From: Gonium pectorale
Lineage: Eukaryota > Chlorophyta > Chlorophyceae > Chlamydomonadales > Volvocaceae
Assembly: GCA_001584585.1 (NCBI GenBank)
Contig: LSYV01000002.1
Location: 1,757,758-1,821,757 of the forward strand
DNA length: 64,000 nucleotides
Reading direction: 5' to 3'
Position numbers and translations under genes: made by a program. This document shows, one piece after another, positions 1 through 10,191 of the stretch. The stretch's first letter is position 1. Every line of letters starts with the position of its first letter. A model generated the notes under the pieces. It saw nothing but the letters and a program-made list of their open reading frames with translations. It was not told where the DNA came from and searched no databases.

Positions 1-76
1 GCTGCCGTACGTTTTCCGCTTCCTGGCCACGGAGCTGGCGGCCATGAACATCAAGCTCGAGCTGCAGGTCAAGTAG
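1..76 (+). CDS. RPA2: RNA polymerase I second-largest subunit (RPA2/POLR1B/A135), 3' end only
   Basis: Only the last 24 codons are in the window; frame 2 is open from the edge to TAG at 74-76. The peptide ends LPYVFRFLATELAAMNIKLE then LQVK. This is the extreme C-terminus typical of the Pol I second-largest subunit, whose family pattern from memory is PYVFRY..AELAAMNIK. Pol II and Pol III paralogues end differently. The subunit forms half of the catalytic cleft of Pol I, which makes the large rRNA precursor in the nucleolus. The start and all catalytic motifs lie upstream of the window. A purine-rich minisatellite begins a few bases after the stop. The identification rests on a short but distinctive motif. 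Confidence 0.75.
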   Translation, partial: LPYVFRFLATELAAMNIKLELQVK

Positions 77-81
77 CGGCA

Positions 82-150
82 GGCGGCAGGAGGCCAGGGA
101 GGCGGCAGGAGGGGGGGGGGCGGCAGGAGGCCAGGGAGGCGGCAGGAGGT
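82..150. repeat. Two-copy GGCAGGAGG-type minisatellite after the RPA2 stop
   Basis: Two nearly identical copies of a roughly 30-bp purine-rich unit (core GGCGGCAGGAGGCCAGGGAG) are separated by a run of about 11 G. They begin within 10 bases of the RPA2 stop, so they probably lie in its 3' UTR. Copy number in such tracts is prone to assembly error. Confidence 0.6.
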
Positions 151-2550
151 GGCCAGGCAGCGGGAGGAGGCGGGGGAGCAGGGAGGCGGGCACGCGCGTG
201 CCGGTCCCGGCTTCGTGTCACACTTGGTGCTCATCACGTGCCGCGGGGCAGCTGCGCCGCCCCCGCGGGCAGCCCCAGCTGCGCCCCCGCTGCGTCGCGG
301 CGGCCTGCTGAACACGGCGGCGTGGGCCCAAAATGGGTGACTATAATTTTGAGCGTGCGTGAGAGAGGGTGGGTGGGTGGGCTGACTGAGCTTAGGGGCT
401 GGCGGTAATGCCCAGCGACGTGGGGCTGCGGGACAGGCATGTGACCTGGTGGCTGTAGACAGGAGCTGGGGGCGGGCGGGGCTTTTTAATCCGACGAGAG
501 GTGGGAGAGAGGCGGGTCAGTTAGCTAGTAGGTAGGTCCGGGTGCAGGCAGCCGCTGGGCGGACGCACTGCGGTACTGTGCGGCCAGGCGGGTGCCTCCG
601 GAGTCGCGAAACGCGCGGCATCGCTGATATGGGACGCATAGGGGTGTAGGGGTGTAGGGGTCAGGCATGGACCGTAAAGCGCGAAGGCCAAGTGCCGAAC
701 AATGTATGATGGCTGCTGGCGGCGTAGGTTAGGTAGTGCAGGCAGCGGCGCGTCATGTACAGTGTATGGGTCGGATATTGAGATAAACGGCGGAGCCGGA
801 AAGGATGGGTGTCGGAAGTAAGGCGGCCTGCGACAGGATGGGCAGGACGGGCCACGGGGGGCGTACATGCCACCTGGGGCCCGGCTGCCGACGCTGCCGA
901 TGGGTGCTGTACGCGTTGGGGCTGGCACGAGGGGGGCGTGGGACCGCCCCCCTGGTGCTGGTCCGCTGGTCGCGGTGTGGCGCAGGGGCTGCTCGGTTGC
1001 GCTGCCCTGCACGGGGCGTGCTCCGCGCCATGGCTGCCATTTGGGGGGGGGGGGTGTCGGCCTCGTGGCGCCCTGACGCACAGGTTAGGGACACGAGGTG
1101 AAGGTGAAGGGGAAGTAGGGGGATTGGCCGCTGGAGCACCGTTGCTGCGGCAGCAACGTTGGTGCCACCGCGGTGCAGTCGAGCAGCATGTGCAGCCTAC
1201 GGACAGCTGCTGCGCCTATCAGACCACCAAACCGCCGGTGGTGCGGTGATGGTACTGGTTTGTTTCTACAAATGCCGGCGGGAAGGCCGCCATGTAAGCA
1301 TGAGTGCGGTAACCTCGCCCCCGTCGCACCATGCCGCCACCCTACGGGCAACTAGCGACGAGCTCGGGGTTCTCCATTGGGGGCACGGGGCACCGGACAG
1401 AGGCCATGGCGTCGCCCGTCGGGAACGGTCCTCGCCGGACATCACACATCGGCCATCGCAGCGTGCGTACAATACAGCCCGCCGCCGCGACACTTCCGCA
1501 ACATGTCCGCACTGCCCAAGCACACAAACACACAGTGATGTGTAATGCGTGTTTCCACTCTCCACAGGCGCCCAAGGGTTTTGTCGACCGCACCGACGCA
1601 CGCCCGCCAACCTGCGAAATGCCCCCACGCCGTCCCTGTAACGCCCAAGCAGCCGCTGCAGTACCCGCGAGCACCTCCTGCCCGCCTGCAGCTCCCACCT
1701 TGCGCAACGGCGACTCGAATGTGCTCCCTCCCCGCCTGAAGAGTCCCAGCCATTGATAGGAGTATTTCAGCCGCATCGACGCTGGAAGCTGTCTGCACGC
1801 TAATGGTCAGATGACTAAGCCTCTGTTGCAGCAACAGCAGCCTCCGAGCTCGGACAGTGTTCCTGTGTTTACTAGAGCCTTAGCCAAAGTGTCCGATGGC
1901 GTATTTACATGAGCCTTCATCTTGCAATCAAGTCATAGCCCTATACAAGAGACCCCTTCGTGTAGGGCTAGGTTTCAGGTCCCCTGCCATGGACATTTTA
2001 CCATGGACCCCTCTACTACAACCAATGTGTCAGTATCTAACAGAGTACAAGTGCAACACTGGAAACACACGAGCAGCCATTCTTGTGAGGCCTTCGCAGC
2101 CCACAAAGTAGCGGGCATCGCAGCAAGGCTTATGGCACTCCTGCCTGCGCACGCTAACCCGCCCAATCACCCGCCGTACAGCCAGCAGCTGCATGGGAGG
2201 TGGGCGCCACGAACAGGGTCCCGACTCTCCACGCATGTGGTTGGCAGGTTGAACTGGATGTATGATGCATGATGTTGGTGGACCCGGAACAGTAATGCTA
2301 ACTCAAGCCGTGCGTTGGCAGAGGCTACGTGAGGCCTGGACATGACGGGCCCGACAACATGCCACGGATGCGGACAAAACATATACTACAAATCCACTAC
2401 ATGATACCTCCAGCTGGCCCCGTTTTGCAAACGCCGGAAAGTCTACCAGGATGCGACCGACACACCGCGCCGCACACCTCCCTTCGTCCTTCGGTACGCG
2501 ACGGCGCCCGTGGCGCTCGTCGTGGGAGGCTACGGGCCTTGCCCATCCCC
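151..2550. other. Intergenic stretch, no supported gene
   Basis: About 2.4 kb between the Pol I subunit and the MYND relic. Open frames here are short, several start with non-ATG codons, and none gives a recognisable domain or a chain of phase-compatible exons on either strand. Local features are a short GGGGTGTA tandem near 645-660 and G homopolymers near 1045. I see no RNA gene. Confidence 0.5.
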
Positions 2551-3364
2551 CTACCCAGCCCGGGCCCTCAGCGCCCCGGCCCCGCCCCCCCGGTGTCCCT
2601 CCGCGCATCCTTGGCTGCAGTAGCACCGCTCCCCGCCTCCGCCACCGCCCCCGTCCCGGACCGGCAGCGGCAACGCCCGTTCCGAGGGCCCGCCCAGGTT
2701 GGAGCAGCGCGGGTTGGCGCAGCGCGGCAACGGCGGGCAGAGGTCCGATGGCTGCAGCAGCAGCGCGGCGGCAGCGACCCACTCCGCAAGGTCGGCGGGC
2801 AGCTCCGGCCCCACCACGGGTGATGAGGACGTCGACGTGCTGCCGGAGGGCGCGGCGGCGGGGTCGCGCGTCGCGGCCTGGTCCACCCCCTGTCCGCAGG
2901 CGCTCCAGAGCGGCCAACAGCTCCGGCTCGGAGGCGCCGCTGCCCAGGCCAAACACGGACTGCAAGACATCATACGCAGGGAAAGCATACGGGCCCTCGG
3001 CGCCCCCGTACAGGTCACTGAAACACGCAGTGGCAGCGGTTTGGACTCGAACGGCACATGCCTCCGCGCCCCGCAGCGCCTCCGCCAGCAGCCCCGGCGC
3101 CAGGAGGCTCAGCGCCCGCAGCGCCTCCGCCAGCGCGGGCAGCAGGGGTCGAATGGCATTCGCGTCGTCCACATCGCGCAGCAGCGCCTGGCCAGGCGTG
3201 CAGCCCAGCGTGCGTGCGTCTGCGTGCACCCCAGCGTGCGTCTCCTGTGTCTGCCTAGCGCACGCCGAGCCATTTCACGCGGAGGACGGCAGGCCTGAAG
3301 CCTGTCCGCCCAACAGGCGAGTCAGCAGCGTCAGCGAGCTTGCCGCCCCCTGGAGCGCCGCCAT
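2551..3364 (-). pseudogene. Degenerate MYND-type zinc-finger gene with an apparent frameshift
   Basis: A candidate start at 3364 reads MAALQGAASSLTLLTRLLGG. A second block (about 3190-2890) carries an Ala/Leu-rich helical region with ATACFSDLYGG and YDVLQSVFGLGSG. The zinc-finger part (about 2890-2551, ending TAG) lies in another frame: CANPRCSNLGGPSE, then ERCYCSQGCAEGH. Volvocine genomes carry many such proteins with C-x3-C-x-NL-x-G-x-SE at the start of a C-terminal MYND finger. Here the second cysteine pair is replaced by VRDGGGGGGG, and the usual final H...C is missing. The two frames meet near 2880-2940 with no usable GT-AG intron between them, so a one-base indel is likely. It may be a decayed copy or contain a sequencing error. 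Family assignment is fair; function is unknown. Confidence 0.5.
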
Positions 3365-3796
3365 AGTGAGGGCCTCCGACTCTCGTCACCGATCGACTGC
3401 TGCGCCCGGACCCGGCCTATAGCCCTACACAACAGATTACAACCTACTTTCGTCTGTACGCACAAGCTGCAGCATCATTCGTCCCTCTGCACCGGGCGCA
3501 TAGGGCATGCAAGCTGCAGGGTGTCTACAGACTTGCAACAGCGATGATGCCCACTACGGCAGGGTGACGTGTCCATATTTAGGGCGTCTTTGAGTGCCGA
3601 AACATGGCCTGCGTACACATCTGGAAGGATACTGTAAGCACACCTGTGCACATGCTATCATGCCGCTCCTGCCATAAGTGGGGTGCGGGCAGTGGGGTGT
3701 GGGGCGCATATTTGTGCATGTTTGATCTCCTTACCAGTCGTTGCGCATCATACATCTGCCAACACCGGAAATTGAAGAAAGAAATCTACACCTAGC
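3365..3796. other. Intergenic stretch, nothing recognised
   Basis: About 430 bp upstream of the MYND relic (minus strand) and before the hairpin. No coding block, RNA gene or repeat was recognised. It may hold the relic's former promoter. Confidence 0.4.
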
Positions 3797-3860
3797 AAGG
3801 TTTCTGGGCATGCCGAACCCATGCCCAGAAACCTTGGGCATGGGTTCGGCATGCCCAGAA
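3797..3860. repeat. Two overlapping perfect inverted repeats (alternative hairpins)
   Basis: Two perfect palindromes share sequence. Hairpin A has 16-bp arms at 3797-3812 and 3820-3835 (arm AAGGTTTCTGGGCATG) around a 7-nt loop. Hairpin B has 26-bp arms at 3802-3827 and 3835-3860 around the 7-nt loop GAAACCT. Because arm 2 of A lies inside arm 1 of B and its loop, only one can form at a time in a single strand. The 26-bp match has no mismatch. It lies about 850 bp past the 3' end of the splicing-factor gene and is not near a confident gene. It could be a foldback-element remnant, a cruciform-forming site or a small-RNA hairpin. Confidence 0.85.
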
Positions 3861-4710
3861 GGTCCATGCTGTCCATGGCCTGCCTGGGCGCCAGCCTGCC
3901 CATGACCATGCTCAGTTCCACCAACTACGCCTGGACTACCTCCGGGAACATCATGGTGAGCAGTGCCGGGAACGTGCGACCCGCGGGTCGGTCGGGGATC
4001 GCAGCTGCTTGCCTAGTTCGGGTTCTTCGTTTGCGTGCATGGCAGCGGGGCCCCATGAAGTGACCGCATGATCAAGGTGATACACGGGGTAATTGCCCGC
4101 TTCACACTGCGATGTGAGCCCTGTCCACGCTATGCAACCCGCCCCTGCAGCCATGCTGTCCATACGGCCACAACCAGCACAACGTTCCCACAAAGCCCAA
4201 GTGCGCAGTACTAGCTGCGAGGCGCAGCAGAGGCTCGTCTCACGCCTCGCCGTGGCCCCGCGCAATAGCCATGAGTTCCCAGTCGAGTGTCTTGCCCGTT
4301 CAGTGGACGCGCCTCCACCCCTCGGCGCACTACCATGTTGACGCGTGCAAGCGACCTCAGCAAGCCAAGGCTCATCGCCGCACAGTTGTTACTGTCCGCT
4401 GTTACTGTCCGCTGTTACTGTCCGCTGTTATAGTCTCCACCAACAGCTCGTGGACCCAGCCGTGTCCGTCCACACCTCCTCGCGCACCGCCCCCAGAACA
4501 CTGCAGCAAGCGTTCCGGGCCGTCTTCCCTTCTGGCGCTTTCCCGCTCGCCCGGCCCCCCTCCCCAGTACAGACTGCCCGGCCGCTCCTTGGACGCTGCC
4601 GCTGCCACTCTGTCCCTGATCAGCCGAAGCGCGTCACCCCCTGTGACTCGCGCCCCGGCAGACCTGGCCCTGCCCTCCGGCCGCCCACTGCCGCCACGAA
4701 TTCCTGGCCC
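3861..4710. other. Intergenic stretch; possible orphan exon at 3851-3955 and a 13-bp triplet repeat
   Basis: On the plus strand an ATG at 3851 opens a 35-codon exon-like block (RRSMLSMACLGASLP then AWTTSGNIM) ending at a good GTGAGC donor. I could find no phase-compatible second exon, so it is not called as a gene. The rest should include the 3' UTR of the splicing-factor gene on the minus strand, and contains the tandem repeat listed separately. Confidence 0.35.
4388..4426. repeat. 13-bp tandem repeat, three perfect copies
   Basis: The unit GTTACTGTCCGCT is repeated three times without mismatch, followed by a partial fourth copy. It lies about 285 bp downstream of the SPF30 stop on that gene's strand, possibly in the 3' UTR. 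Confidence 0.9.
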
Positions 4711-7700
4711 TCAGTCGTCGTCCGCCTCGTCGAACTCGTGTCGCTGCTTCTTCGAGTAGTCCGTCATTCCGCGGCCGCTGCCGACTACGCCCACCTTTGA
4801 GCCCACCAGCCCCTCGGGCACACTGAAGATGCTGCTCTTCTTGATGGCGCCTGGGTGCGGGACGGTGGGCGGGGCGGCGACGTTGGCACGGACATGCAAC
4901 CGCGGTCAGAGGACACGTTGGGCGGCCGTGACGCGGGCGCGGGCCAGCTGTGTAGCGTGTTGCGGTTGTAGGGGGAGGGGTTGGTGGGAGAGATCCAGTA
5001 CCTGCCTGACGAGCGTCTCAGTGTTCGGAGAACGTGGTGGCGCATGGATGGAGTGCGCGGAGGCCGACGATGCTAGGCCGACGATGTGCGTGCCACCGCC
5101 GCCACCGCCACCGCCGCCGCTGGATTGGCCCGTGCACGCAGCCCGCACTCCCGCCGCCGACGCCGACGCCCCTGACCGACCCACCCGTGAGGAACCCGGT
5201 CTTCTTCTTGCTGCCCTTGCCCTTGAGGAAGGACTGCCAGCTGTCCTGCTTTTGCTTCTGCGCGAGGTCCATGTTCTGAAAGCGGATCTTGGACTTGAGG
5301 CTCTTGAGCAGCTTCTTCTTGCGGGCGCGTGTCTTCTCGTCGTCCGTCTCCTTGATGGCCAGCCACTGGGCGGCAGAGCCAGGCGGGGCAGGGGTGGGGA
5401 GTTTAGTAACCACATGTTCACGGGGTAGGGGCTAGGGCTCAGAGACGACTCTTGCTAGCCAGGTACCCCTCTGACCCAGCAGCTTATCAACGAGCACCCC
5501 AGGGCTACCCTCTGCGGTTTAGCATTCCCCTTCAGCCCCAACAGCACCCTGGTTTGGCAGTTTGTCCCTGTGACTCGCGGCCCCGCCCCTGCTCCCTGGG
5601 ATGCCCACCTTGGGTATCTCCGTCACCATGGGCTCCTCCTCCACCCGCTTCCGCTTGGGCGCAGCGACGCCCTTATAGCCCTCGTCCGCACCCGGCCGCG
5701 GCCGGATGCCCGTCAGGCCCACCTGCGCAATATCAGGATTGGGAGGAGCAGCGAGACGGGATTGGACGTCTTGCGGACAACTCGCCGACGACGAGTCATC
5801 AGAATTCCCCACCGGGCCGCGTCAAGGGGCCCAGAGCAGGGCCGCTATGAGACAACGCCGCTGCCGCCGGCAATCCAGTGATACATCGCATCCCGGCAGC
5901 CTCCGTGCCACCTCACACACCGTGGGCGCCTCATTAATCGCGTCACCCGCCAACCTCATCACCCAAAACCTCCTCTCCACGCCTGTCGGCTCGTCTAAAG
6001 CAACCACGTGCACCAAAGGTCACATGTGAGTAGCATCCCGACTTCCACCCAGCCTCCCACCTATATGCACTTGGTTATCCGCGCGCGTTATCTGAAGCGC
6101 CCTTCCTCCGCCTTCCCGCCATCTTCCAGTCCCCTTCCCGCCCCCACCCACCTCCTCCTTGTTGCCATACCCCTCGAACACCACGATGAAGTTGCCCGCC
6201 TCCGACAGCCCCTCCACCACGGCGTCGTAGTACTCCCCGTCCGCGCTGTAAACCGCCTGGCACTGCGCGCCGATGGCCCACTGGGCGGGGGCCTGCCCCG
6301 TAAGCGCGGCGCGGACCTGGAGGAGGGTGCGCGAGGAAGGGAGGCAGGGGAGGCGTCGGTTGGGTTGGGTAAGTAGGTGGGTGTTGCAACAGCGCGGCGG
6401 CAACGGTGGCGGTGTGGGCGAGGGGCCACCCGGTCACGTTCGGTGCATCGCCATGAGGCGGCGCCTGGTCCCGAACGACCCTTCCTCCGCACATACAACG
6501 GCACAGGCGAGCCGCGCTTGGCGTACAACCCCCCTGGGCACCACGGTGAGCCGCATGTGCATGTGCCCACGTGCCCACGGGGCCCCGGGGCCCTGGCGGG
6601 GCGGCTGAGGGGAGCGGAACCTCCAACACGGCAGCACCGGCAGAGCTGGCTCCGGGGCTGACGGGCCACCCACGCATCCTTACCAGTGATTCCCACGCAG
6701 TCCTGACCAGTGCGACCAGCGCCGCACGCAGCGGGTGCTGCCCGGGCGCCGGCTTGTGCGGCTCCGACGCCCCTTGCCCCGCCAACGCCCCCCCAGGGAA
6801 GCCCCAGGGCACCTGATGCCGCCCCATGGCAATAACCGACCGGGGGCGTGCGCGAGCCGCAGCATCCCCTCCACCTCCCCCGTCGCATGGTCTGAAGGCA
6901 TGGCCCGGCTCGCGTGTGCTGTCCCATCATCCCCCAGCGCAGCACACAGATCGCATATCGACTCCTCTACAGCGCTGCGCCTGTGCGCTCCAGTACCCGG
7001 CCCCAGCGCCTCCAGCGGCCGGTGCGCACCTGCGCTCTCCGAATCTGCTCCGCCACCGAGGAGGGCAGGATGGCGGGGAGGTTGAGCTCCGGGGGGGTCA
7101 CTATCCGGGCCACCGGGCCGCCAGAGGGCCCCGCCGCCGCCGCGTCAACGACCCCCGGGAGAGCCGCCGCCACGGCCGCGGAGGTGCTCGCCTCTGCGGG
7201 GCAAGGATGCAAGAATGGGGCGCCCGAGGGTGAGTTCCAATGCACAGCTGGAGGGCGGCCGCCAAGCCATGAGGTGCGGATGGGCCCGCAGGCTCTAAGA
7301 GCAGCAACGACGAGGGCGGTGGTGGGGAACGAGCACGGGGGTTAGGGGCTATTAGGTGAGCAGCCTCGGAGACGGGAGGGGAAACAGGGATGGACTGCCG
7401 TGGGCTGCAGGGCCCACCAGCCCTTAGCTGCTTGCGCTCCCCAGCCACCCAGCCCTCTTGCCAGCCTGGCCGCTTCCGTACGTACACAAGAGACCCCGCA
7501 TTCGTCCTCGTTGGCGAGAAACCCATCCGTGCCCTTGGGTCGGCCCACAAGAAACCCAACTCCCCCAGCGGGCCCCCACCTGCGGCCCCTGCTGATAGCG
7601 CTTGTCTTTGTTGTTCGAGCGCGTCCCTTAAGAGCTCCTCCGTCAGTTGGATTACCTGCAAGGCACACGGGTGTCGGCATACCTGGCACGTCAAAGGACA

Positions 7701-7869
7701 TGCAATAAGTTTAATCCACCTCCGTGAGACTCTGGTACATGTCCTGGAGGTCCTGGCCGGGCATTTCCTCGTCACTCCCCAACATGAGGAGCTGCTCCAC
7801 TTGAGCCAGTTGCTCCTTGTATTGTCGTAAATTTTCTTGTAGCTCTTCGGGAGTTTGAAGGCCGCTCAT
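4711..7869 (-). CDS. SPF30: Splicing factor SPF30 / SMNDC1 (Tudor-domain protein)
   Basis: Seven exons splice into one frame. Exon 1 is 7721-7869 (ATG at 7869; MSGLQTPEELQENLRQYKEQ), exon 2 is 7580-7655. Exon 3 lies near 7035-7200 and carries VARIVTPPELNLPAIL. Exon 4 near 6150-6320 is the Tudor domain (WAIGAQCQAVYSADGEYYDA then VFEGYGN). Exon 5 near 5600-5720 carries GVAAPKRKRVEEEPMVTEIP. Exon 6 near 5180-5370 carries QDSWQSFLKGKGSKKK. Exon 7 runs to TGA at 4711 with SSIFSVPEGLVGSKVGVVGS. This order, coiled-coil N-terminus, Tudor, basic region and QxSWQxFLxKG C-terminus, matches SPF30. The family acts in the nucleus, where the Tudor aromatic cage binds symmetric dimethyl-arginine on Sm proteins and helps tri-snRNP join the pre-spliceosome. 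Boundaries of exons 3-7 are approximate. Confidence 0.92.
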
Positions 7870-10191
7870 TCTTGTGGCGATTCAACCAGGTCAGAGCGTA
7901 ACTTCCTCGTTAAGACAGTCTACCAGCTGTGCACTAGTTTATTAACAGCAACTATATTGTAATTCGCAACGTACTGAACGGCTGGACGATGTAAGAAGCC
8001 GTACATACACACGCACATACACACGACGCCCCGTTCCGCAGGTTTGTGCGCATGGCGTTACGAGCATCCGCGCGCAGCCGCGATCTCCGCACTGCCGGCA
8101 CGGCTCAGCCCAGCTCAGCTCAGCTCGGCAACTGTATCCAACCCAGTGCCCCAGCGCCCAGCGCCCCAGCGTTAAGTACGTAAGAGGGTTATTCAGCTGG
8201 GTCGGCCTCACGGGCTGCCGGCTTGGCCATTTTGTCGATTACAGACCTGTTTTGTCGTTTATAGAACCGCTTTGAGCAATACCGTTACGCATACATAACG
8301 CACCACAGCTCCTCGTACTCCGTATGTCCGAGGGTGTATGAAGCGGGCCCGTAGTGCAAGGCAGGTATCTGCTCATACTTGTCGTCTCTGCCCTGCTTCA
8401 GCGTCAAACGCCCAAGTATGGCGTAGTAGTATCACTTAGTGGGTCCTAGCGTGTCCTAGTCTCGGCGGGTGGGGCAGGTGGGGCCTCCTGCACTCCTGCT
8501 TGATTAAAAGGATGCTCCGCGGCTATTGTTGGTCGACCCCACACATAGCTGTAGCACGAGACCAGCCGAACGTGCCACGAGAAGACAAGGCCGTGCAACG
8601 ATTGAGGCTACAGACGGTGCAGACCAGGCGGGTACGCCAAAGGCCTGACCGGCATTTCCTGGCATCCTGACTGAGGCAATCATTGCCCTTAACCCCACAG
8701 ACGGCCGCCAGGACACGGACTTGCGGGGCGCGACACTTCTCAGTAATACTGGCGAAGGGCAACAAGGGCGCTGCCCCCGGAGCGTGAAGCGCTTGAGGGC
8801 AGTGATGCCAACGCACTGGATAGCCGGGTAGCTTCTTTTTCTGGAAGGTTACAGGATGAGGGGCGAGACGGGGCGCAGACCTGACGGAAGGGATAAAGAG
8901 TCCTTCCGTGAAGAGGACCACCGGAACCCTGCCCTACATACAGTGCACCACGCAGCGAAGACCACACACGGGCGGCATGCCCACGAGGATAAGGAGCCCT
9001 GCACCTAAAGACCCAGAACGGGAAGATGGGGCGGCAAGACCAACAAAAGGAAAAGAAGAGGCTGACACAAGGACAGGAGAGAACCGGAACATGAGGACTC
9101 AAGCTCGAAGTACATAACCGCAGGGCCAGTGAGAGTGACACGACACGATGGTCAAGAACGACGAAACCCCACCGTACAAGACCCTACATTTACATTGAGG
9201 TTTGCCGTGTGAGCATAACCCTGTGGGGATGAAGGCCCACAGCATCTGCACTGCCGTCACCGGACGACAGACATCCCCGGCCAAGATCACCTCTCATCGT
9301 CGCGCCCCAAAGATGGGCAAGCGGGTGTCAGATAACCTTACGTTTCCATGCATCCAGCAGCGCATCTGTGTGGGCTCTATTCATCCACCGCATACAGAGT
9401 GGGTGAATTATTGCACCGGCAGTTCGGTCCATTGAAAACTTCTGGTGAAAAAGGCGCCCCGCGTCAAATGGGCACGCATAAAGGAAAACACATACGACTC
9501 CATCCGGCATGCAGGCATGCAACCTTATGCATTAATCGACGCTCTTCCTGCCGTACTGCACGATCTGCACATGCTTCAGACTGGGCCCCGCTAGATAGCT
9601 CCGATAAATTTAGCCTCCCCGAAGACTTCTATGCGCAAGGACTTCTATGCGCAAGGTCGGCGTGGTCAGCCATGCAGTCTCATCCAAGAGCAGCGGGGCA
9701 GCTGCCATCACAGTCGTGGCATCTGAAACATTGGTGATGCACTGGTTCAAAGTATATCGGCATTCACCCAAGCAGCGCCCCAAGGCACAGCCTGACATAC
9801 AGATCAAACACATGGAAGGCTTGCAGAAGCAAGGCGGGTCTTCCTCAGCCGCAGTCGCAGTCTGCACTATAAATGCGACGGTTGACACCAGGTGCCAGGC
9901 TGAAGATCCAGAGCAAACCCAGCGTGCCGAGAGCAGCCTTCCTTCACTGCCACGTGAGTACGGAACAGACCAGCGCATGCACTACGAGCGGCGCTATGCA
10001 CCAACATACCCCTCTCTACACGCCATCTTCGGCGCACTTTGGGTAATCCAAGAAGGGTGCGTACAACGCCACTACGCTACCTTCCAAAACCGCGACAGTC
10101 AGAGACAAACATTGTCCATGCAGTGTACGGAGAAGGCTTTCAACAAGTAATGCTCTTTGCCCACAAAACCTGTCGGAGCTGCACTGCCACC
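7870..10191. other. Intergenic stretch, upstream of SPF30 and downstream of the OPR-like gene
   Basis: About 2.3 kb between two minus-strand genes. It should hold the SPF30 promoter and the OPR-like gene's 3' UTR. Noted structure: AGCTC repeats near 8105-8130, a GCCCCAGC repeat near 8145-8170, two copies of TTTTGTCG near 8230-8260, and a perfect 16-bp tandem at 9624-9655. No coding block or RNA gene was supported. Confidence 0.45.
9624..9655. repeat. 16-bp perfect tandem duplication
   Basis: GACTTCTATGCGCAAG occurs twice back-to-back. It is in a gene-free stretch and has no evident function. Confidence 0.85.

Noticed and set aside
2451..3422. 323-codon plus-strand frame over the MYND relic
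   Set aside because: Low-complexity Arg/Ser/Ala translation with no motif; it is the antisense shadow of the minus-strand Cys-rich reading.
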